The notes: generated by a model not told the origin, from the letters alone. A DNA stretch of 64,000 nt from JAOEGB01 sp041262585 (GCF_041262585.1 NZ_JBGCBZ010000012.1:1-64000), one strand, 5' to 3'. Counted from the first letter of the stretch, positions 40,350 to 50,295 are shown. Translations and numbers: made by a program.

Positions 40350-41939
40350 TCAGTCCTCCAGGTCGACCGTACGGCCGCTGTCGGCGCCGATCTCCCCCGC
40401 GATCTGCTCGATGATGTCGCTCGTGATGGCCGAGTCGACGGTGAGCGCGATGAGGGCCTTGCCGCCCTTCACGTTCCGCGAGACCTGCATGGACGCGATG
40501 TTCACGCTGTGCTCGCCGAGCAGGCGGCCGACGATGCCGACGATGCCGGGCCGGTCGGCGTAGGTGAAGAACGCCAGGTGGTCGGTGGGCTCGATCTCCA
40601 TCGCGAAGCCGTTGACCTCGACGATCTTCATGATCTGCCGGGGGCCGGACAGCGTGCCCGAGACCGAGACCGTACGGCCGTCGGCCAGGACACCGCGGAC
40701 GGTGATGACGTTGCGCCAGTCCGGGCTCTCCGAGCTGGTCACCAGCTCGACCACGGTGCCGCGGTCCTTGGCGAGCAGCGGGGCGTTGACGTAGGTCACC
40801 GCGTCCTCGACGACGTCGGTGAAGACGCCCTTGAGCGCGGCCAGCTCCAGCACCCGCACGTCGTGGGAGGCGATCTCGCCGCGGACGTCCACGTCGAGGC
40901 GGGTGGCGACCTCGCCCGCGAGTGCGGTGAAGATGCGCCCGAGCTTCTCGGTGAGCGGCAGGCCCGGCTTGACGTCCTCGGCGACCGCGCCGCCCTGGAC
41001 GTTCACCGCGTCGGGCACGAACTCGCCGGCGAGCGCCAGCTTCACGCTGCGGGCGACCTGGGTGCCGGCCTTCTCCTGGGCCTCGTGCGTCGAGGCGCCG
41101 AGGTGCGGCGTCACCACGACCTGGTCGAGCTCGAACAGCGGGCTGTCGGTGCACGGCTCCTTGGCGAACACGTCGATGCCGGCGCCCGCGACGCGGCCCT
41201 CCTTGAGGGCGGAGTAGAGCGCGTTCTCGTCGATGATGCCGCCGCGGGCGACGTTGATCAGACGGACGGACGGCTTGACCATGTGCAGCTCGCGGTCGCC
41301 GATGAGACCGACGGTCTCCTTCGACTTCGGCAGGTGGACCGTGATGAAGTCGGCCTGCTGGAGGACCTCCTCCAGCGAGACGAGCTTCACGCCCATCTGG
41401 GCGGCTCGCGCCGGCTGCAGGTAGGGGTCGTAGGCGATGAGCTCGACACCGAACGGCTGCAGCCGCTGGGCCACGAGCTGGCCGATCTTGCCGAGGCCGA
41501 GGATGCCGACGACCTTCTCGTCGAGCTCGACGCCGGTGTACTTCGAGCGCTTCCACTCGCCGCCCTTGAGCGCGGCATGTCCCTGGGCCACGTTGCGGGC
41601 GCTGGCCAGGATGAGGGCGACGGTGTGCTCGGCGGCGCTGGTGATGTTCGAGGTCGGGGCGTTCACGACCATGACGCCGGCCTTGGTGGCGGCCTCGACG
41701 TCGACGTTGTCGAGCCCGACGCCCGCGCGGGCGACGACGCGCAGCTTCGGCGCGGCGGCGACGGCCTCGGCGTCCACCTGGGTGGCACTGCGGACGATCA
41801 GGGCGTCCACGTCGGCGAGTGCCGGCAGCAGCTGGGACCGGTCGGCGCCGTCGGTGTGACGGACCTCGAAGTCCGCGCCGAGCACGGCGAGACCCGCATC
41901 GGAGAGCTCTTCTGCGACAAGTACGACGGGCTTGGTCAC
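40350..41939 (-). CDS. serA: D-3-phosphoglycerate dehydrogenase
   Basis: First step of serine synthesis, NAD-dependent. 529 residues, the long form with ASB and ACT domains. Visible: VGILGLGKIGQLVAQRL (Rossmann), INVARGGIIDENAL, catalytic HLGASTHEAQEKAG near residue 280, and C-terminal ACT domain HLAFFTYADRPGIVGIVGRLL for serine feedback. GTG start with AAGGA seven bases upstream. Position next to ilvBNC is common in actinomycetes. Confidence 0.96.
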   Translation of the reverse strand: MTKPVVLVAEELSDAGLAVLGADFEVRHTDGADRSQLLPALADVDALIVRSATQVDAEAVAAAPKLRVVARAGVGLDNVDVEAATKAGVMVVNAPTSNITSAAEHTVALILASARNVAQGHAALKGGEWKRSKYTGVELDEKVVGILGLGKIGQLVAQRLQPFGVELIAYDPYLQPARAAQMGVKLVSLEEVLQQADFITVHLPKSKETVGLIGDRELHMVKPSVRLINVARGGIIDENALYSALKEGRVAGAGIDVFAKEPCTDSPLFELDQVVVTPHLGASTHEAQEKAGTQVARSVKLALAGEFVPDAVNVQGGAVAEDVKPGLPLTEKLGRIFTALAGEVATRLDVDVRGEIASHDVRVLELAALKGVFTDVVEDAVTYVNAPLLAKDRGTVVELVTSSESPDWRNVITVRGVLADGRTVSVSGTLSGPRQIMKIVEVNGFAMEIEPTDHLAFFTYADRPGIVGIVGRLLGEHSVNIASMQVSRNVKGGKALIALTVDSAITSDIIEQIAGEIGADSGRTVDLED

Positions 41940-42229
41940 TGGTCAGTCCTTCGAGATGTGCGACGCACGGACAGGCGCGAGTCTATCCGGCCCTTGTGAA
42001 AGCCCTCACGAGCGATCCGCCATCCGAGACGGAACCCGCACCGAATCCACGGATGGTGTTGCCGCTGTGACGCTGGGGAGGCATGAGGCCGGCTCACTGC
42101 GGGCACTAGGGGGTCCGTTTACCCAACCTGGACCGGTCCCATCCGCACAGCCGCCATCTTGGTATTGATCGCACCTAATCTTCACGATTAGCCTGTTTAA
42201 GCCATGGTTTTCTACCTATCGTTCAGCCT
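41940..42229. promoter_or_regulatory. Divergent region between serA and the SseB-like gene
   Basis: 290 bp without a gene. A 6-bp inverted repeat CTAATC/GATTAG around TTCAC lies about 45 bp before the SseB-like start. No -35/-10 pair, riboswitch fold or leader peptide was identified. Confidence 0.4.
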
Positions 42230-43108
42230 ATGAGCATCGGGAACCCCTCTCTCGGCGAAGTGCTCGCGCGGCACGGCGGCCCCCAGCAACTACTCGCGGC
42301 TCTCGCGGAGTGGGGGATCCTGGTCGCCGTCCGGCCCGACCGCTCCGTCGTGCTCGGCACGACCCAGAGCGGCGAGCGCGTGCTTCTCGGGTACACGGGC
42401 CCCGCCACCTACGCGCGGCACCGCGGCAGCCACTCGCTGTCGATCTGCGACGCCGACACGATCCTCGACATCCAGCGCGTCACCGGCGTCCGTGAAATCG
42501 TCATCGACGCGGCCGGCCCGGCCGCGGCAGCCGTGCCGATCGAGGACCTCCAGCGCTACCTTCAGTCGACGCGCAGCGGCCCCGCACCCGCGCTGTCGGC
42601 CATGGGATCCGCTGTGCCCTCGGCGTACGCCACGGGCGCGATGGCGACCGTGACCCGCACGCATCATGTGGCGCAGAGCGCGCCCGTCCCGGCCCCCACG
42701 CCCGCTCCGGCTCCGGTCTCGCCCCCATGGATTCCCGCGCCACGGCAGCACCTGTCCGGCGCCATGCAGGTGGTCGATCCCGGCTACCGCAGGACCAACC
42801 ACCCGATCCTGCCCGCCCTCCGGGTGGCGATCGGCGAACTGCTGCGCGGTCTACCTCTCGTGCACCATGTGTGGATCTCTGAGGCGCGCACCGTCTCGGG
42901 GTCGTCCGGGATCATGCTGCATGTCAAGGTCCACACCCCCGCCGCCGAGGACATCGTGAGGGACCTGCACCGCGGAGTCCGGGCCCGGCTGCCGCAGCTC
43001 GCGGCCAGCGAGGCCCCGGTCCTCATGGCGCGGGTGGCCGACACCCACACGGAACGCCGGATGATCGAGCTCGGCGCCCACGTGGTCTGCGCCGACGTGA
43101 CGGACTAG
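42230..43108 (+). CDS. SseB-like protein of unknown function
   Basis: 292 residues. N-terminal half (LGEVLARHGGPQQLLAALAEWGILVAV, YARHRGSHSLSICDADTILDIQR) and C-terminal half (PALRVAIGELLRGLPLVHHVWISEARTV, VLMARVADTHTERRM) resemble the two domains of SseB-type proteins, joined by a Pro/Ala/Thr-rich linker at ~150-180. Family call is by pattern only. Soluble, no signal. Weak ribosome site. Confidence 0.65.
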   Translation: MSIGNPSLGEVLARHGGPQQLLAALAEWGILVAVRPDRSVVLGTTQSGERVLLGYTGPATYARHRGSHSLSICDADTILDIQRVTGVREIVIDAAGPAAAAVPIEDLQRYLQSTRSGPAPALSAMGSAVPSAYATGAMATVTRTHHVAQSAPVPAPTPAPAPVSPPWIPAPRQHLSGAMQVVDPGYRRTNHPILPALRVAIGELLRGLPLVHHVWISEARTVSGSSGIMLHVKVHTPAAEDIVRDLHRGVRARLPQLAASEAPVLMARVADTHTERRMIELGAHVVCADVTD

Positions 43109-43196
43109 CGGCCGGCGGCGACGTACGGCGAGGCGGTGGCGGATCCGGCGGACGGGGAGGCTTCCGGTCGGGCGCTTGCTCGGCTTGAATGTCGCC

Positions 43197-44594
43197 ATGG
43201 TCTCCGCGGCGGCGACGCCACACCCCTCCCCTGTGTCCCTCGGCACGCGCCTCGGATACGCCGTCGGCTCCTTCTGCACCGCCAACTTCTCGGCCATCCC
43301 GGGCCTGCTGCTGCTCTACTACATGACGAACGTCCTGGCCGTGCCGGCCGGTCTCGCGGGGGTCGTGCTGTTCTTCCCCAAGGCGTGGGATCTGATCATC
43401 AACCCCCTGGTCGGGCAGTGGTCGGACCGCACCACCTCCCGCTGGGGGCCGCGCCGCCCGTGGCTGCTCGCGGGGGCCGTCGTGCTGCCCGTGTCGTTCG
43501 CCCTGATGTTCATCGGGCCGCCGCTCAAGGGCGTGCCCGCCGCGGTCTTCGTGGGTGTGACGTTCCTGGCGGCGGCCACCGGATACGCCCTGTACGAGGT
43601 GCCGTACAAGGCCATGCCCGCCGAGATGACCACCGACTATCACGAGCGGACCTCGCTCCTGCAGTGGAGGATGATCTTCATCGCGATAGCGGTGGCGATG
43701 AGCGGGATCGCCGCCCCGGCCATCGCGGGCAACTCGGTGGACGGCTACCGCCAGATGGGTCTCATCTTCGCCGCCATCCTCCTCACCGCCATGCTGGGGT
43801 CCTTCTTCGGCACGGCCCGCGCGCCGTTCACCGGCCAGAACCAGTCCGAAGGGACCCTGCGGTCGCAGCTCGTGGCGGCCCGGACGAGCAGGCCGTTCAT
43901 GTGGCTCCTCGGCCTCAGCACGGCCCAGACCCTCGCCGCGGGCGTGATGCTGGCGGGTGCGCCCTACTTCGCCGCCTACACGCTGAACGACACCAAGGCC
44001 ACGAGCACCCTCTTCGCGGCCCTCGTCGGGCCCATGCTCGTCACCATGCCGCTGTGGGTGTGGCTGGCCCGCAGGATCGACAAGCGCGGGGCGATGATCC
44101 TCTCCGGAGTGCTGTTCACGGCCGGAGCCGTGCTGGCCGTCGCGACCCCCGCGCTCGGCTCGCTCTACGCTCACGTCGCGGTGATGGTGGTAGGGATCGG
44201 GTACGCGGGCCAGCAGCTCCTCCAGTTCTCCATGCTGGCCGACGTGATCGCCCATGACGGAGCCCTGAGCGGCGAGCGCCGCGGCGGCGTCTTCACCGGC
44301 CTCTGGACGGCGGCCGAGAGCGCGGTGGCGGCCTTCGGCGCGACCATCTACGGCGCGGTGCTCGCCCTGGGCGGCTTCATCTCCTCCGACCCGGAGCACC
44401 CCGTGACCCAGCCGGACAGCGCGTACACCGCCGTCATCATCGGGCTCACCGTCGTCCCCGCTCTGATCACCATCGCGGGCATCCTGATGACGCTGAAGTA
44501 CGACCTCACCGCCGGCCGCCTGGCCGAGGCCGGCGCCCCGGAGGAGAAAGCCCCCGAAGCGCCGGCTCCCAGCCCCGCACTGCCGGAGCGCTGA
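43197..44594 (+). CDS. GPH/MelB-type sugar:cation symporter (MFS)
   Basis: 465 residues, 12 predicted membrane segments. Helix-2/3 loop DLIINPLVGQWSDRTTSRWGPRRPWLLAG and helix 4/5 ALYEVPYKAMPAEMT are the GPH family marks (SDRT, RRP, PYxA). Cation-coupled uptake of a glycoside is likely. The ATG chosen lacks a strong ribosome site; a TTG 21 bases upstream is possible. A C-terminal Ala/Pro-rich tail of ~30 residues follows the last helix. Confidence 0.85.
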   Translation: MVSAAATPHPSPVSLGTRLGYAVGSFCTANFSAIPGLLLLYYMTNVLAVPAGLAGVVLFFPKAWDLIINPLVGQWSDRTTSRWGPRRPWLLAGAVVLPVSFALMFIGPPLKGVPAAVFVGVTFLAAATGYALYEVPYKAMPAEMTTDYHERTSLLQWRMIFIAIAVAMSGIAAPAIAGNSVDGYRQMGLIFAAILLTAMLGSFFGTARAPFTGQNQSEGTLRSQLVAARTSRPFMWLLGLSTAQTLAAGVMLAGAPYFAAYTLNDTKATSTLFAALVGPMLVTMPLWVWLARRIDKRGAMILSGVLFTAGAVLAVATPALGSLYAHVAVMVVGIGYAGQQLLQFSMLADVIAHDGALSGERRGGVFTGLWTAAESAVAAFGATIYGAVLALGGFISSDPEHPVTQPDSAYTAVIIGLTVVPALITIAGILMTLKYDLTAGRLAEAGAPEEKAPEAPAPSPALPER

Positions 44595-44611
44595 GCCGGC
44601 CCCCCTTGGCC

Positions 44612-44623
44612 GTGATCATGCAC
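44612..44623 (+). repeat. Repeat E: single forward core
   Basis: An exact GTGATCATGCAC, followed by GAATTCCTGG (the TTCC extension), 18 bp after the MFS gene stop, in the convergent spacer before the ABC permease. Only a solitary copy. Confidence 0.8.
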
Positions 44624-44672
44624 GAATTCCTGGACCCCGGGGCCCTCAACTGAACCGCTCCGCCTGGGCGGC

Positions 44673-47294
44673 TCATACGAGACGGCGTGGCCTGGGAAGG
44701 CGCGACCTGGTGACTGCCCCGGAGACCAGCGCGGCCAACAGCGGCAGCCCCAAGGCCACCAGGCCGAGCAGTGGCCACGGTACGCCGACGCTGATGGCGA
44801 AAGGCGGATAGCGGTAGCCGTTGGGCGCTACCTCCGGCCCCAGCAAACGGAGGCGGGTCATAGTCTCTACGGCGAAGGCGATGCCCGGCACCAGCCCGAT
44901 AGCCAGGCCCGCCGGGACGCCCATGCCCGAGATGATGGCGGCCTGACCGGCCACCACAAGCCGGCGAGTCCGGGGCTGTGCCCCGATCGCGGACAACGTC
45001 TCCAGATCTGGACGGGAATCGGCTGCCGCGAGCCCGGTGGCGGTGAAGGTCGCGCCGAGCACGATGGCGGATGCCACGATCGCGAACACCAGAAGCGCCC
45101 AGTTGCCGTCCGCGCGGTATCCGCGCTCCAGCGTCACCGCGACCTTGGATGTGACCGCCCGCACCGGCCCGCTGAGCCGTTGTTCGTCCGCCGGGGTCAG
45201 CCGCTTGACCGCCGGATCCACGATGAGGTGGGTCAGCTTTAGCGAGTAGCCGAGCGAGGTGAACGCGGCCAGCGGCGCGACTCCGGCGGCCTCCGTTGGC
45301 CGGTCCACCGTCACGGCTACCGCCGGCAGGGAGATGGGAGGCAATTCACCATCGTCGCTTACGGTTCGGGCCGTCAACTGAACTCGCACCTTGCCCTGCC
45401 GCACCGCGGCGGGATTGAAGACGACCGCCCTGCCCTCTGCGAGCGCCTTCTCAGCCCCGGCGTCCGTACGCCCGAGCAGGTAACGCAGCAGATCCGGACC
45501 ACCCACCGGGAGAGCACCCAAGGAGCCGCCGAAGGTGACGCACCCCTCACAGTTTCCGTCCAGCAGGGTGGGATCCAGGTGCCTGCCCTTGCCGTCGACC
45601 ACCGCCCGGACCTCGACCAGCGATACCCCGGGCAGCGCCTTGTCGACTATCGGCCGGATCTTGCGCCACGACTCGGCGGTGACATCGTCACCGTAGACCG
45701 CGGTCGTGTCCATTCTGAAGGATCCCTTGTAGGACTGCCGAACTCGCGCGTGATCGCTGACCGTGACAACCGCAACCATGCTGAACCCGGCCGCAGCGGC
45801 CAGCACGGCCGCGACAGCGGGAGCCGTACGACCTCGGTTGCGGGAGGCGTCGCGGGCCGCCAGCCGGAGCCACAGCGGAAACCGTGTCCCCAGCAGCCCG
45901 ATCACACTGATCAACCGAGGTGTCAGGGCGACAAGCCCGAGTTCCCCGAGTACGGCACCGGCCAGGATGGCGTTCTGCCCGTGCCAGACGCCGTACGCGG
46001 TGACCGCGAGGCCCACGGCCACCAGGAGCGCCCCGAGCAGGGGCCACCCCGCCCGGTCGCGCATCTGCCCCCGCCGCCCGGCCAGTGCCGCGACCACGTC
46101 AGCTCGTGCCGCCTGGATCGCGGGAACCACCGCGGCGATCACACCACTCAGGATCCCGAGGGCGACGACCGTGACGACCTGTCCGACGGGGACGTCGAAC
46201 GGCCCCATCTCGCCATCGGGCCACTGGCCGAGAACAGCGACGATGATGCGGGCGACCCCCACTCCGAGGACAGCGCCGAGGATCGCGGCGCCGGCCCCCA
46301 GGACCAGCCCGTCGGAGACCACGATCAGCTTCAGGTGGTCCCCGGAGCCGCCCTGAGCTGCGATGAGCGCCAACTCCCGACGGCGCCGCCGCAACCCCAC
46401 GGCGAAGGCCGGACCGGCGAGCAGGACGACCTCCAAGGTGACGATCGTGGCGGTGAGCGCGGCTGTTTCCGCGATATAGGCCTGGCGTGGGGCCCGCTCT
46501 CCGATGGCGTCGTCCGGTGAGTCACCCTCCGGTGGCGGATCCTGCACGACGGCCCGCGACAGCACCGACAGGCCGCTCCGGTTCGCGTGACGAACCTGTT
46601 CCCAGGTGACAGGCCCTGGGGTGTCGACCAGCCATGTGGTTCTCCGGTTTCCCCCGCCGGCGCCTTTCAGCAGTGTTCCGGGGAGCGCGATGATCTGCCG
46701 GCCGTACTCCAGGAGAGGAGGGGGACCCACCACGACGCCCACGACACGCTTGGGCGTGTCGTCGCGGGTCACGCGTAGGACGGCACCCACGCCCACCCCG
46801 ACGGGGACGCTCACCGCGACTTCGTCGGCGGCTTGCGGAAATCGCCCCTGCCGCAGATGGAACATGCCCGAGGCCATCGGATCACGGCAGTCGATCTCAT
46901 CTATCCACACGTCCTCATAGCCGTCAGCGTTCCGATACTCCTGGAAGTCCTCGACCATCGGGATCGCTCGCGTGCCCGCGCCGAACACCGCCTCGACTTC
47001 GGCCCTGGTCAGCGGCGGCCTGACAGCATCCCGATCCTGCCTGAACCACTCCGGCTCCGTAGCGCTCTGCCTGATCGGGGCCGCCAGCCCCAGATCGGTC
47101 ACCGTGGCGTCCGCGGCGCCCAACTTGAAGGGGAGCCGCTCACTCGGGTCGAGGTCTCGCGTGGCCACGAGGGTCGCGGCCACCGTGATCAGGAGAACGG
47201 GCAGGCCGATCATGACCATGATGAGAGCGCTGCGGCCCTTGGCCCGCCAGGCGTCGCGCCGGGAAATGCGCACAGCCGCGCGGATGGCACTCAT
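44673..47294 (-). CDS. FtsX-type ABC transporter permease
   Basis: 873 residues: an N-terminal helix (~22-44) and two FtsX modules (helices ~290-470, ~780-860) flanking large extracellular regions, the type of MacB/export permease of the lipoprotein/antimicrobial-peptide ABC class. Paired with the upstream ATPase (4-base overlap, TGA/ATG). Probably mediates export or resistance to a membrane-active compound, with control by PadR at the operon head. The extracellular portion has no known domain. Confidence 0.85.
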   Translation of the reverse strand: MSAIRAAVRISRRDAWRAKGRSALIMVMIGLPVLLITVAATLVATRDLDPSERLPFKLGAADATVTDLGLAAPIRQSATEPEWFRQDRDAVRPPLTRAEVEAVFGAGTRAIPMVEDFQEYRNADGYEDVWIDEIDCRDPMASGMFHLRQGRFPQAADEVAVSVPVGVGVGAVLRVTRDDTPKRVVGVVVGPPPLLEYGRQIIALPGTLLKGAGGGNRRTTWLVDTPGPVTWEQVRHANRSGLSVLSRAVVQDPPPEGDSPDDAIGERAPRQAYIAETAALTATIVTLEVVLLAGPAFAVGLRRRRRELALIAAQGGSGDHLKLIVVSDGLVLGAGAAILGAVLGVGVARIIVAVLGQWPDGEMGPFDVPVGQVVTVVALGILSGVIAAVVPAIQAARADVVAALAGRRGQMRDRAGWPLLGALLVAVGLAVTAYGVWHGQNAILAGAVLGELGLVALTPRLISVIGLLGTRFPLWLRLAARDASRNRGRTAPAVAAVLAAAAGFSMVAVVTVSDHARVRQSYKGSFRMDTTAVYGDDVTAESWRKIRPIVDKALPGVSLVEVRAVVDGKGRHLDPTLLDGNCEGCVTFGGSLGALPVGGPDLLRYLLGRTDAGAEKALAEGRAVVFNPAAVRQGKVRVQLTARTVSDDGELPPISLPAVAVTVDRPTEAAGVAPLAAFTSLGYSLKLTHLIVDPAVKRLTPADEQRLSGPVRAVTSKVAVTLERGYRADGNWALLVFAIVASAIVLGATFTATGLAAADSRPDLETLSAIGAQPRTRRLVVAGQAAIISGMGVPAGLAIGLVPGIAFAVETMTRLRLLGPEVAPNGYRYPPFAISVGVPWPLLGLVALGLPLLAALVSGAVTRSRLPRPRRLV

Positions 47295-48091
47295 CGAGCG
47301 GTCACCATCGCCTCGGCCGTATCGGTGATCCGGCCATCGCGGAGGAACACGACTCGGTCGGCGTACGCGGCGTACCGCGGCTCGTGAGTGACGAGCAGCA
47401 CCGCGATTCCGGTGTCACACCGCTCTCGGAGCAGCTTCAGGATCCCGTCACCGGTGGGGGTGTCGAGAGCGCCGGTGGGCTCGTCGGCCAGCAGCAGCCG
47501 CCGGTCCCCGATCAGGGCCCTGGCGATGGCCACACGCTGCTGCTGGCCGCCCGAGATCTCATCGGGAAAGCGGTCGGCGACCTGGGTCAGGCCCACCTCG
47601 CCGAGCACCTCCGCCGCCTCGCCTCGCGCCTGGCGGGCGCCCGCTCCGTCCAGCTCGCGCGGCAGGGCGACGTTCTCGGCCACGGTCAGCGACGGGATCA
47701 GATTGAGGTCCTGGAAGACGTAGCCCACGCTCCTGCGTCGCAATGCCGCTAGTCGCTTCGGCGTCAGGCCGCCCAGCGCGGTCCCCTCCACCACAACGGA
47801 ACCGCTGGTCGGCCGATCGAGCCCCCCGGCCAGGTTGAGCAGGGTGGACTTGCCGGACCCGGACGGGCCCATCACCGCGACCAGTTCCCCCGCTGCGACG
47901 TCCAGGCTCACCTCCTTCAGGGCGTGTACGGCATGCTCGCCCTCTCCATGGACGCGGGTCACGTCACGCAGGCGGACGACGGACGCGTCCGCCGTACCGG
48001 ACGAACCCTCAGCGGGCCAGGCGGGACCGGTTCCAGGTGAGGCGTCCGGTCTGGACTGATCCGGACGGGCGGACGGGTCGCGCTCGGTCAC
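47291..48091 (-). CDS. ABC transporter ATPase (MacB/LolD type)
   Basis: 266 residues. Walker A GPSGSGKST, signature ISGGQQQRVAIARALIG, Walker B LLLADEPTGALD, H-loop LVTHE. The first ~40 residues are Pro/Ser-rich and outside the domain. The stop of PadR overlaps its start region and its own end overlaps the permease start; one operon. Confidence 0.9.
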   Translation of the reverse strand: MTERDPSARPDQSRPDASPGTGPAWPAEGSSGTADASVVRLRDVTRVHGEGEHAVHALKEVSLDVAAGELVAVMGPSGSGKSTLLNLAGGLDRPTSGSVVVEGTALGGLTPKRLAALRRRSVGYVFQDLNLIPSLTVAENVALPRELDGAGARQARGEAAEVLGEVGLTQVADRFPDEISGGQQQRVAIARALIGDRRLLLADEPTGALDTPTGDGILKLLRERCDTGIAVLLVTHEPRYAAYADRVVFLRDGRITDTAEAMVTAR

Positions 48092-48627
48092 TTGGTCTCC
48101 TGGGGGGTGGGGTGGGATGAGGCGGCGAGGACTGCCTCGCAGTGGTCGAGCCAGCGCTGCTCGGCCTCGGCCTGGAAGATCATCGAGTCGAGGACCAGCC
48201 GCCGGGCCGTGTCGTTCCGGGCGTCCACGCCGCGCTTGACCTTGGTGAGCTCCTGCAGGGTCCGCATCGTGGCGGAGCGCTGGGCCTGGACCACCCGCGC
48301 GACGTCGACGCCGGGCGCGGTGACGGCCATCGCCAGCTTGATGACCAGTTCGTCACGCGGCCGGTCCGCCTGCGCGACGGGCGTGGCGAACCACTGGTCG
48401 AGCTCGGCCTGGCCCTTCGGGGTGATGGCGTACACGACACGGCCCTGCTCGTCCTGCTCCCCCGGAGCCACGAGGCCGTCCCGCTCCATGCGCGACAGCG
48501 TCGTGTAGACCTGGCCGATGTTCAGCGGCCAGGTCGCCCCTGTGGACGCCTCGAACTCGGACCGGAGCTGGTAGCCGTACCTCGGGCCCTGACTCAGGAG
48601 GGCGAGCAGGCCGTGTCGGATGGACAT
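48088..48627 (-). CDS. PadR-family regulator
   Basis: 179 residues: N-terminal winged helix (RHGLLALLSQGPRYGYQLRSEFEAS, WPLNIGQVYTTLSRMERDGLV) and a C-terminal coiled-coil dimerisation domain (Vir-like). Head of a padR–ATPase–permease operon, the usual arrangement of efflux sensors. A perfect 24-bp palindrome abuts its start codon, so it probably represses its own operon. No Shine-Dalgarno sequence fits between palindrome and ATG, hence leaderless or autoregulated translation. Confidence 0.92.
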   Translation of the reverse strand: MSIRHGLLALLSQGPRYGYQLRSEFEASTGATWPLNIGQVYTTLSRMERDGLVAPGEQDEQGRVVYAITPKGQAELDQWFATPVAQADRPRDELVIKLAMAVTAPGVDVARVVQAQRSATMRTLQELTKVKRGVDARNDTARRLVLDSMIFQAEAEQRWLDHCEAVLAASSHPTPQETK

Positions 48628-48629
48628 GG

Positions 48630-48653
48630 ATACTGAGTATGCATACTCAGTAT
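48630..48653. promoter_or_regulatory. PadR operator (24-bp perfect palindrome)
   Basis: The sequence ATACTGAGTATG followed by its exact complement forms a 24-bp palindrome two bases upstream of the padR ATG. The half sites ATACT/AGTAT match the general appearance of PadR-type operators. Binding there would block initiation of the padR–ABC operon. Confidence 0.85.
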
Positions 48654-48810
48654 GCCCTCGGCAACATGAATCTGTTGCGGGTGTGACTGGTGAGGCTGAA
48701 GTGAAGGTAGATCTTTACGAGCAAAGAGTGATTTATTCGGACATTTGATGTCCAGGCGGACCATAATGACGATTTCCATCCAGCGTCCCAACCCCCCTGG
48801 AGGAGAGATC

Positions 48811-49614
48811 GTGAACAGAGCACTCGGAGCTGTCCTGTGCCTCGGGAGCCTCGCGGCGATCGGTGCCCCCACCGTCCCGGCCCTGGCCGAGAGCCAGGTC
48901 GAGAGCCAGGTAAAGACGCAGAACGCGGTCTGCCGCGTCGCCGCGGCCAAGCCGTACGTCGCCTCTGACGGGAAGATCAACGCCGCCGGGTCCCGGGCCG
49001 GCTGCATTGGCAAGGCGACGTTCCGCGTCCGCGTCTGGAAGGCCCAGCCGGGCCCCGACCGGGTCGTGAAGAGCGGCGCCAAGGCGGTCCAGAACGGGCG
49101 GGTCACGCTGAACCTCCGCTGCGCCGGCGGCACGTTCTACACCGTCGCCACCGACTACCACGGCCACACGTCGAAGTCGAAGGCCATCCGCCTGACCTGC
49201 GACACGGCGGCGACGGCGAAGAGCGGCGTCGGCACGGCACTGGAGAACGAGGTGGTGCGCCTCACCAACGTCGAGCGGGCGAAGGCCGGCTGCGGCCCGC
49301 TGAAGCACGAGGCCAAGCTCCGCGCCGCGGCCTACGGCCACTCGGCCGACATGTCCGCCAAGAACTACTTCGACCACACCTCCGCGGACGGCCGCACGAT
49401 GAAGGACCGCATCGAGGCGGCCGGCTACACCTCCTGGAAGGCACTCGGGGAGAACATCGCCAAGGGCTACGGCACCGCGGCCTCCGTCGTCCAGGGCTGG
49501 ATGAACAGCCCAGGGCACCGGCAGAACATCCTCAACTGCGCCTACACCGACATCGGTGTGGGATACGTCAAGGCCGGCGGGCCGTACTGGACGCAGGACT
49601 TCGGCAAGCACTAG
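48811..49614 (+). CDS. Secreted CAP/SCP-domain protein (YkwD-like)
   Basis: 267 residues from a GTG preceded by GGAGGAGAG. Signal peptide 1-26. Residues ~40-140 hold a small Cys-pair beta domain (CRVAAAKPY, NLRCAGGTF), then a CAP domain (~150-267): LTNVERAKAGCGPL, AYGHSADMSAKNYFDHTSADGRTMKDRIEAAGY, WKALGENIAKG, WMNSPGHRQNIL, DIGVGYV. Extracellular; function unknown (CAP proteins bind lipids or inhibit). Separately transcribed. Confidence 0.9.
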   Translation: MNRALGAVLCLGSLAAIGAPTVPALAESQVESQVKTQNAVCRVAAAKPYVASDGKINAAGSRAGCIGKATFRVRVWKAQPGPDRVVKSGAKAVQNGRVTLNLRCAGGTFYTVATDYHGHTSKSKAIRLTCDTAATAKSGVGTALENEVVRLTNVERAKAGCGPLKHEAKLRAAAYGHSADMSAKNYFDHTSADGRTMKDRIEAAGYTSWKALGENIAKGYGTAASVVQGWMNSPGHRQNILNCAYTDIGVGYVKAGGPYWTQDFGKH

Positions 49615-49716
49615 GAACTCGTAGTGGGGAGCGGACCGGCGGCGCGATTAGGCGGAGAATCGTAAAGAACAGGACCCTCGCGGGACCGGCAAGGTCCGGA
49701 AAAGGGAGGGAATGCG

Positions 49717-50295
49717 ATGGTCTTCTGGACACCTCGCGTTACTCCGTCGGATACTCCAATCATGAGCTCTCCCCCGGTTCGCGCCTCGGACGGGGATCGC
49801 GAGCGCGCCCTCAACGAGCTCCGCGACCGCGCCGCCGAGGGGCGCCTGTCGATGGACACCTTCGTCGGCCGAGTCGACATGGCGCTGCGCGCGCGTAGCC
49901 GCAGCGAGCTGGACGAGCTGATCTCCGATCTCCCGCATCGCGGGCGCTGGCGCAGGCGGATCACCGAGGCCGTCGCCTCGGTGTCCGACCTCACCAGCCG
50001 GATCGAGACCGCCTGGCGCCGACCGCGCCTCCCCCGGCTGGCGCTGCCGGTCGACAGCCGGATCCGCTACGTCGTGGGCCGGGGCTCGGCGTGCGACCTT
50101 GTGCTGGCGGACCTCACGGTCTCCAGAGTCCACGCCGAGCTGCGGCGCGAGAACGACTCCTGGCTGCTCGTCGATCTGGGCTCGATGAACGGGACGAGGC
50201 TGAACGGCTGGCGCCTGGTCGGCCCCGCGCGGGTGCGGGCCGGCGACGAGGTGTCCTTCGGCGACTGCGCGTTCCTGATTTCGGCCTCCGCCTGA
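49717..50295 (+). CDS. DUF1707–FHA domain protein
   Basis: 192 residues. N-terminal DUF1707 helical hairpin (RASDGDRERALNELRDRAAEGRLSMDTFVGRVDMALRARSRSELDELISDLP region, residues ~20-70), linker, and a C-terminal FHA domain (~110-190: YVVGRGSACDLVLADLTVSRVHAELRRE, LVDLGSMNGTRLNG) with the phosphothreonine-binding GRG-S-H-N residues. It should read Thr-phosphorylated partners of Ser/Thr kinases. GGGAGG is seven bases before the ATG. Its last residues are copied downstream as a 37-bp repeat. Confidence 0.9.
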   Translation: MVFWTPRVTPSDTPIMSSPPVRASDGDRERALNELRDRAAEGRLSMDTFVGRVDMALRARSRSELDELISDLPHRGRWRRRITEAVASVSDLTSRIETAWRRPRLPRLALPVDSRIRYVVGRGSACDLVLADLTVSRVHAELRRENDSWLLVDLGSMNGTRLNGWRLVGPARVRAGDEVSFGDCAFLISASA

